Positions 26,412 through 35,400 of a stretch of 37,772 nt of DNA are shown piece after piece. How positions within the stretch are numbered: the first letter of the stretch is position 1; each line of letters starts with the position of its first letter. The position numbers and the translations under genes were made by a program. The notes beneath the pieces are model-generated. The model did not search any database. It was not told the origin of the DNA and worked only from the letters and a program-made list of their open reading frames with translations. Origin of the DNA: Bacillota bacterium (lineage in GTDB: Bacteria > Bacillota > Clostridia > Acetivibrionales > Acetivibrionaceae); assembly GCA_023421115.1 (NCBI GenBank), contig JAEZUI010000047.1, forward strand, positions 1-37,772, given 5' to 3'.

Positions 26412-29400
26412 ATGAAAAAGAAAGCGCAAATCAAAAAGATTTATCCATTAACACCAATGCAACAGGGAATGCTGTTTCATGCGTTAATGGATAAAGAATC
26501 GGAAGCTTATTTTGAACAATTATCTTTAGATATAACAGGAGATTTTTCAGTAAATTTATTTGAAGACAGTTTTAACCGCCTTATTGATAAATATGATGTT
26601 TTACGAACTATATTTAAATTCAGTAATACTGAAGAGCCTTTGCAGATTGTCTTAAAAGAAAGAAGTACGAAAGTACATTTTGAAGATATAAGGCATCTAG
26701 ATAGTCATAATCAGCTTAAATATATCGAGGAATTTAAAGAAATTGATCGTAAAAAGGGATTTGATTTGCAAAAAGACATCTTAATGCGTATTTCAATACT
26801 TAGAATTGAGAATCAGCGTTATAAGCTAATCTGGAGTCACCATCACATTATTATGGATGGATGGTGTTTGGGAATAATACTTAAGGATGTTTTTGAAAAC
26901 TATAAAGCTATAAGAGATAATGGACAAATTAGTATTGATGAGTTTCATCCTTATAGCGAATACATAAGTTGGCTCAAAAAACAGAATAAAGAGGAAGCTT
27001 TGGAGTATTGGAAAAAAGGGCTTGAGGGACTAAAACAGCTTACAGGTATACCTAAAACCCTTGAGGGGACTGTAAATTTGAAGTTTTCACCGAAGGAGTT
27101 TAGTTTCAACCTTGGTCAAAACACAGTTGATAATTTGAAGAGACTTGCCGTTCACCATGGAGTTCCAGTCAATACAGTATATCAAGCTATTTGGGGCATA
27201 CTGTTGCAGAGATATAATAATACTGATGAGGCTGTATTTGGATTGGTTGTTTCGGGAAGACCTGGTGATATTGAGGGAATAGATGAAATGGTAGGGCTTT
27301 TTATAAATACGGTTCCTGTGTATGTTAAATGTGAGGATAAAACTACCTTTGTAGATCTTTTGAAGAATATGCATCGCCTTTCTATTGAAGCTAAAAAATA
27401 TGAGTATTGTTCTCTTGCTGATATTCAGGCACAAACAGATTTTAAGCAAAATCTACTTGATCATGTATTGGTTATAGAAGATTATCCTATGGATGAATCT
27501 CTTGCAGATTTAGAGATATGCAAGGAATTAGGTCTTAAGTTAAGTACGGTTGAATATTTTGAGCAGACAAATTATGATTTTAATATAGATATTATGCCGG
27601 GAGAAGATACAATTGTACAGATACTATATAATGCGGATTTATATGACAGCAGCTTTATTCATTCTATTGAAGGTCATTTCAAAACAATAGCCCATAGTGC
27701 TATAGAGAATAATGAGATTGAAATTGGAAAATTAGAAATATTAACAGATAAAGAGAGAGAAAGCATAATTTATAAATACAATAACATAAACCCTCAAATA
27801 TGCAATGAAAATATAGAAAATAAAACTATATTGACAACACAATATGAATTTGATAAGGTGCTACACCATCTGTTTGAAGAAAATGTAGAGAAATTTCCTA
27901 ATAAGACTGCTGTTGTTTTTAAAGACTGTAAAGTGTCTTACAGGGATTTGAATGCTAAAACCAATCAAATTGCAAGATATTTGATAAGACAGGGTGTTTG
28001 CACAGAGAGTCTTGTTGCTGTGATGCTTGAGCGTTCGCCAATGTTTGTTGAGAGCGTGATGGGAATTTGGAAGGCTGGTGGCGCATATATACCTATAGAT
28101 GAGAGCTATCCTGTCCAAAGAACGATAGGTATTTTGAAGGATTCCGGAGCAAAATTTATAATTACCTTGTCAGAATATTTGACTGATAGTTTTCGTGATA
28201 CATACAAAGGAACAATAATTTGTCTTGATTTAATTGAAGAAGAATTATTATCTGAAAATACAAATAATCCAAATGTAGCTGTTGATAAAGCTAACCTTGC
28301 ATATATACTGTTTACTTCTGGTTCTACAGGTAAACCAAAGGGGGTTATGATTGAGCATATCGGAATGCTTAACCATATATATGCACAGAGAGATGAACTC
28401 AAACTAGACAACAAGCTTGTGTTTGCTCAAAACGCAAACCAGTGTTTTGATATTTCAGTTTGGCAGTTTTTTGCCCCACTGGCTTTAGGAGGTACAACAG
28501 CGATATATCCTAATGATATAATACTGGAACCTTCAAAGTTTATAGAGAGAATAATAAGCGATGGAGTCACACTTTTAGAAGTGGTACCATCATATTTGTC
28601 TGTAATAATGGATTATATTGAGGATGTCGGTTTGAAACTGGAAACCTTGAAACATCTTATGGTAACAGGAGAAGCAGTAAAGCCAAGGATAGTAAAAAGA
28701 TGGTTTGGATTATGTCCTGAAATAAAGGTTGTTAATGCTTATGGACCTGCTGAGGCTTCTGATGATATTACTCAATTAATTATGGAAGAACAACCGGAAA
28801 GTGATGTCAATGTTTCAATAGGAAGACCTATTGCAAATATGAGAGTATATATTTTGGATGACAAAATGAGAATCTGTCCCGGGGGAGTGGTAGGAGAACT
28901 ATGTGTTGCCGGTATTGGAGTAGGAAGAGGATACATTAATGATATCCCTAGAACAGAGGCAGCTTTTTTAGAGGATCCTTTTTTAGGGGGGCGTCTGTAC
29001 AAAACAGGAGATTTGGGCCGGTGGCTTGCTGACGGAACAATTGAGTTTGTTGGAAGAAAAGACTATCAGGTTAAAATCAGAGGTTTTAGAATAGAACTTG
29101 GAGAAATTGAAAGCAAATTATCTGAAATGCCTGAAATAAAAGATGTTAGCGTAATTGACTTAGATGATAATAATGGCAATAGGTGTCTTTGTGCTTACTA
29201 TTGTGCAGAGCACAAAATTGATACGCTTGTTCTAAAAAACTATATTCAAAAGTTTTTGCCTGAGTATATGGTTCCGGCGTTTTTTGTGCACATGGAAAAA
29301 TTGCCACTTCTTGCGAGTGGAAAAATAGACAGAAAGTCACTTCCAAAGCCTGATGAGATATATGCACAGTCGAAAGATTGTGCTTTACCTACTAACGATA

Positions 29401-32400
29401 CCGAGTTTAAGCTTATTAAGTTGTGGGGCGAGGTACTTGGAATTCAGAATATAGGTATAACGGATAATTTCTTTGAATTAGGAGGGCATTCATTACTTGC
29501 AATTAAGCTTATTTCAAAAATAAATAAAGAACTCAACGTAGTTGTACCTTTGCAGGTATTGTTTAGCATACCTACTATAAAGGGGTTATCTGAATACATT
29601 GAAAGAGGTGTCAATAAATCAATTTACTCTGAAATCAAGCCGGTTAAAGAAAAAGAGTTTTACAATGTATCTTCTGCACAAAAGAGGCTATATCTTATAA
29701 ATCAGATTGCAGGAGACGATACAAGCTATAATATGCCTTTGGCGGTAGTTTTTGAAGATGAATTGGATATAACAAAATTTGAAAGTGTCATAAATGAACT
29801 GATAGTTAGGCACGATTCTTTTAGAACCGCTTTTGATTTAGTTAATGGAGAACCGGTGCAGTTTGTTCATAAAAATGTAGACTTTAAGGTTGACCTTTTT
29901 GAGGCTGACGAAGAATATGCTAAAGAAATAGTAGATAAATTTATTAAACCTTTTGATTTAAAAAAAGCACCGCTTTTAAGGGTGGGGTTAATTAGAATAA
30001 ATAATAAGAAGCATCTATTAATAATCGATATGCACCATATTATTTCCGATGGTAGTTCTATGGATTTATTTATAAAAGAGTTTTTACAATTATACAATGG
30101 ACAAAAACTGTGTCCACTAAAGCTGCAATATAAAGATTATGCTTCATGGCAAAACAATTATCTGGCATCTGACGCAATAAAAGACCAGCAGAAGTATTGG
30201 TTGGAAACCTTCAAAGGTGAAATTCCTGTATTAAATATGCCTCTTGATTATTCGAGACCAAATATTCAGTCTTTTGAAGGAAGTTGTGTTACTTTTAATA
30301 CAGATAAAGAGTTGACAGAAGAACTTAGGAAACTAGCTACAAAAACAGGCAGTACTATGTATATGTTGATACTTGCTGCATATAATGTTCTTTTACATAG
30401 ATATACAGGACAAGAGGATATTATTGTAGGATCACCTATTGCAGGAAGGCCTCATGCAGATCTTGAGGATATAATAGGTATGTTTGTTAATACTCTTGCA
30501 ATGAGAAATTTTCCATCTGAGGACAAAACTTTCACACAGCTCCTTTCAGAGGTAAAGGAGAATTCTATTAAGGCTTTCGAAAACCAAGATTATCAGTTTG
30601 AAGAACTTATTGATAAATTGGATATAAAGAGGGATTTAAGCAGAAATCCTCTGTTTGATACTATGTTTGTTATTCAAAATACTGGTTTTAGCAAGGAAAG
30701 CGATGTTAAAGATTTTAAGCTTTCAAAGTATGATTACAATGTTAATTCTTCAATGTTTGATATGACATTGAATTTAGTTGAGGAAGATAATCAACTTAGC
30801 TTTGAATTTGAGTACTGTACTTTGCTTTTTAAAGAGGAAACAATACTAAGCTTGAGTAAGCATTTTGTACGAATATTATCAGAAATAGCCAAAAATCCTA
30901 TGTGTAGGCTATCTGAAATTGACATGCTAACGCAGGAAGAAAAGAACAAAATACTAAAGGATTTTAATAATACTAAAATAGAAAATGGTTATGAAAATAC
31001 ACTTCAGGGATTGTTTGAGGAGCAGGCTAGAAATACTCCTGATAGTGTTGCCCTTTTGTTTGGTGAGGAGAAAATTACATATACTGAATTGAACAAACTT
31101 TCAAACCAAATGGCAAGGCAGTTAAGATTAAAAGGTGTAAAGCGAAATGATATAGTAGGAATTATGGTTGAACGGTCTTTTGATATGGTTATGGGTATAC
31201 TTGCTGTACTAAAAGCCGGTGGAGCATATATGCCGATTAATACCGAGTATCCCCATGATAGAGTAGATTTTATGCTTAAAGATAGTAAAGCATCTATCAT
31301 GATTACGAATACGACAATTGGAGAAAAAACGGAGTACAGGGATGTAGAAATCATTTGTCTTGATGATAAAAACTTATATACTGGAAATGATGAGAATCTA
31401 GATAATATTAATTCATGCACAGATAGTGCATATGTAATTTATACTTCAGGTTCCACCGGAAAACCTAAAGGAGTACTTATAGCACACTCTTCTGTGGTTA
31501 ATGTTTTATTCACACTTCAAAAAAGATATCCGCTCAATGCAGAAGATACATATCTTTTAAAAACAGCTTATACCTTTGATGTATCTGTTGCGGAGTTATT
31601 CGGTTGGTTTATAGGCGGAGGAAAGCTTGCAATATTAGAACAAGGTTATGAAAAAGAGCCTTATGAGATTGTTAAGGCAATTGAAAAGTATAGTATAACA
31701 CATATAAATTTTGTTCCATCCATGTTTAATTTATTTTTAAGAATGCTAGACAATAAAGAGGTCAATATTGTTGGTAATATGAAGTATATATTTTTAGCAG
31801 GTGAAGCTGTAACGCCAAGTATAATTGAAAAATTTCGCAATTTAAATATAAACACAAAGCTGGAAAATATATATGGACCAACGGAATCCACAATTTATGC
31901 TACGGCTTTTTCGCTTGAGAATTATAATGGAGAGGCTAATGTATCTATTGGTAAGCCTCTTGATAACTTAAAGGCCTATGTTGTAAGTAGTAAAAATCAG
32001 CTTCAACCTATTGGCGTAAATGGAGAACTGTGTATAAGTGGAGTGGGTCTTGCAAAGGAGTATCTAAATAATCCGGAACTTACGAAAGAGAAATTTGTTG
32101 ATAATCCCTTTGAATTAGGGACAAAGATGTACAAAACTGGTGATCAGGTTCGTTGGTTATCAGATGGCAGTATTGAGTATCTTGGAAGAATAGACAATCA
32201 GGTCAAGATTAGAGGATTTAGAATTGAACTTGGAGAAATTGAAACGCAAATACTGAAAACTGGATTGGTGCATGAAGTTGTTGTCTTGGCAATAAAGGAT
32301 ACAGATGACGAAAAAGCTTTGTGTGCTTACTATACAGCTCAACGGGATTTTGCAACTATAGATCTTAGGCAAAAGCTATCGTTGAATCTTCCAGAATATA

Positions 32401-35400
32401 TGATACCGTCTTATTTTATCCGGATAGATGAAATTCCATTAAATTCGAATGGTAAAATTGATCGAAAAGCTTTACCAAAGCCTTCTGAGAACTTTTTGAG
32501 AAAGGATTTAAAAAGAGCACCGGAGAATAAAACGCAAGAAAAGCTTGTGGTGCTTTGGCGTGAAGTTTTAGGGATTGAGAATATAGGAATAGATGACAAT
32601 TTCTTTGAACTTGGTGGGCATTCATTAAAAGCTGCACTTCTCATGTCAAAAATTGAAAAAGAGTTTGGTGCAAAAATACCATTAAAATATATATTTGAGA
32701 ATCCAACAGTTATAGGTATATCAAGATATGTTTTGAAAAGCAAACGAAACGCCCAGTTTGCAATAGAAGCAGCAGAAAAAAGGAGTCATTATCCTTTGAC
32801 TTCAGCTCAAAAAAGGTTGTTCATTTTAAATAAATTTGAAGAAAAGGATACCAGTTATAATCTTCCAGTTGCAATAACAATTGAAGGTAAATTAGATATA
32901 GAGAAACTTCAATATACATTTGAACAACTGGTGATAAGGCATGAATCGCTAAGAACGTCTTTTAGAATGGAGCATGATGAACCGGTTCAGGTTGTTCATG
33001 ATTTTGCTGAATTTAACCTGGAATATTTTGAATTAAAAGAAGAATGTATTGATCAAAATATAAATAATTTTATAAAACCTTTTGATATAAGCAGAGCACC
33101 ACTTCTTAGAATTGGTGTATTTAGAATTAGTGATATAAAGTACATTTTAGTGTTTGATATGCACCATATTATTTCAGATGGCACATCCATTGATATTCTA
33201 ATAAAAGATTTTGCAGCTATTTATACAGGTATTGTTTTACCCGAGATCAAGATACAGTATAAAGATTATTCAGTGTGGTATGACAGGCAAAAAGCTTCAG
33301 AAGCATTAAAAGCACAGGAGGAGTTCTGGCTTAAAATGTTTGATAGCGATATACCTGTACTTAATATGCCTACTGATTATCAGCGACCGAATATACAGAG
33401 TTTTGAAGGAGACAGTATTTCTTTTACTGCAAATAAGGAGATAACTGAAAAAATAAAGAAGCTTGCATCTCAGACCGGAACTACTTTGTATATGATACTT
33501 TTAGCAACATATAATGTATTGTTACATAAATATACCGACCAGGAGGACATAGTAATCGGTTCTCCTATATCGGGAAGAAATCATGCAGATATAGAAGATA
33601 TTGTAGGTATGTTTGCAAATACTATAGCTATTAGGAATTATCCAGAAAGAAATTTAAGCTTCAATCAATTTCTTACAAATGTAAAAGAGAATTCATTAAG
33701 TGCTTATGAAAATCAGGACTATCAGTTTGAGGAACTCATAGATAAACTAGGTGTCAAAAGGGATTTAAGCAGAAACCCATTGTTTGACACTATGTTGGTT
33801 CTTCAAAATACCGGAAACACAGAAGTTAACATAAAAGATTTTAAAATTACACCCTATGATTTAGGCAACAAAACTGCTAAATTTGATTTGTTACTTGATG
33901 CTGTAGAAGAAAACGAGTGCATTCAATTTTGTTTTGAATACTGTGTAAAACTTTTTAAGGAAAATACAGTGCATAGAATTGCAGCCCACTTCATGAGAAT
34001 ACTAAACGAAATTTGCGATAATCCTGACCTTAAATTGTCAGATATAGATATAATTTCGGAAGAAGAGAAGCAACACATCCTTGTGAATTTTAACAATACA
34101 AAGTTTGCTTATCCAAAGGAGAAAACAATACATCAAGTTTTTGAAGAGCAGGTGGAAAATACACCATACAATACAGCAGTTATTTTTAGAGAAGATAGAT
34201 TAACTTATCTTGAACTTAACAAAAAAGCTAACAGCATGGCTTATATACTAAAGAAAAAAGGAGTTAAGCCCAATGATGTTGTAGCCATAATGGTGGAAAG
34301 ATCCTTTGAAATGATTATTGGAATAATGGCAATATTGAAGGCTGGAGGAGCATACCTTCCGATATCTCCTGATTTTCCTGAAGAAAGAATTAAGTATATG
34401 ATTAATGACAGCGGAGCAAAGATTTTATTAGTTATGAAAAAGTTTTCTGATGTTGTTAAATGTGATATAGAAACTATTATGGTTGATGATCCTATATACT
34501 ACAGAGGAAATGAAGAGAACCCTGGAAGAGTAAACTCTTCTAGGGATATGGCTTATATAATATATACCTCAGGTTCGACGGGTAAACCAAAAGGAGTAAT
34601 GATTGAGCATTATTCAGTGATAAATAGAATTAATTGGATGGATAGAAGTTATCCTATTGGTATGGATGACACTATTCTTCAAAAAACACCTTATACTTTT
34701 GATGTATCGGTGTGGGAACTTTTTTGGTGGGCTTTTACAGGCTCTTCAGTTTGTATGCTTGAGCCAAAAGGAGAAAAGGATCCCTCTGTCATAGTAGAAG
34801 CTATTGTAAAAAATAAAATTACTACAATGCACTTTGTTCCATCTATGCTAAATACATTTTTAGATTATATAAAAGACAAACTTGATAATACAGACTTTTC
34901 AAAGTTGAAACAAGTTTTTGCCAGTGGAGAAGCTTTGACAATTTCTCATGTGAATAAGTTTAATACATACTTAAATAAACGATTTGAAACAAGGCTTCAT
35001 AATCTCTATGGTCCTACAGAAGCAACTGTAGACGTATCATATTTTCCATGTTCTACAGGTGAAGATTTAAGTATTGTTCCCATTGGTAAACCTATTGATA
35101 ACATACAGTTGTTGATTGTAGATAAGGATAAGAAACTGTTGCCAATGGGAATTACCGGAGAATTGTGTATTAGCGGAGATGGGTTGGCAAGAGGATATAT
35201 TAACAATACTGAATTGACCAACGAAAAATTTGTGCCAAATCCCTTTAATCAGGGTGAGAAGATGTATTGTACTGGTGATCTTGCTCGTTGGCTCAGTGAT
35301 GGAAATATTGAGTATTTAGGAAGAATAGATCATCAAGTTAAAATAAGAGGGTTGAGAATTGAACTTGGGGAAATTGAAAATGAACTGGTAAATATAAAAG

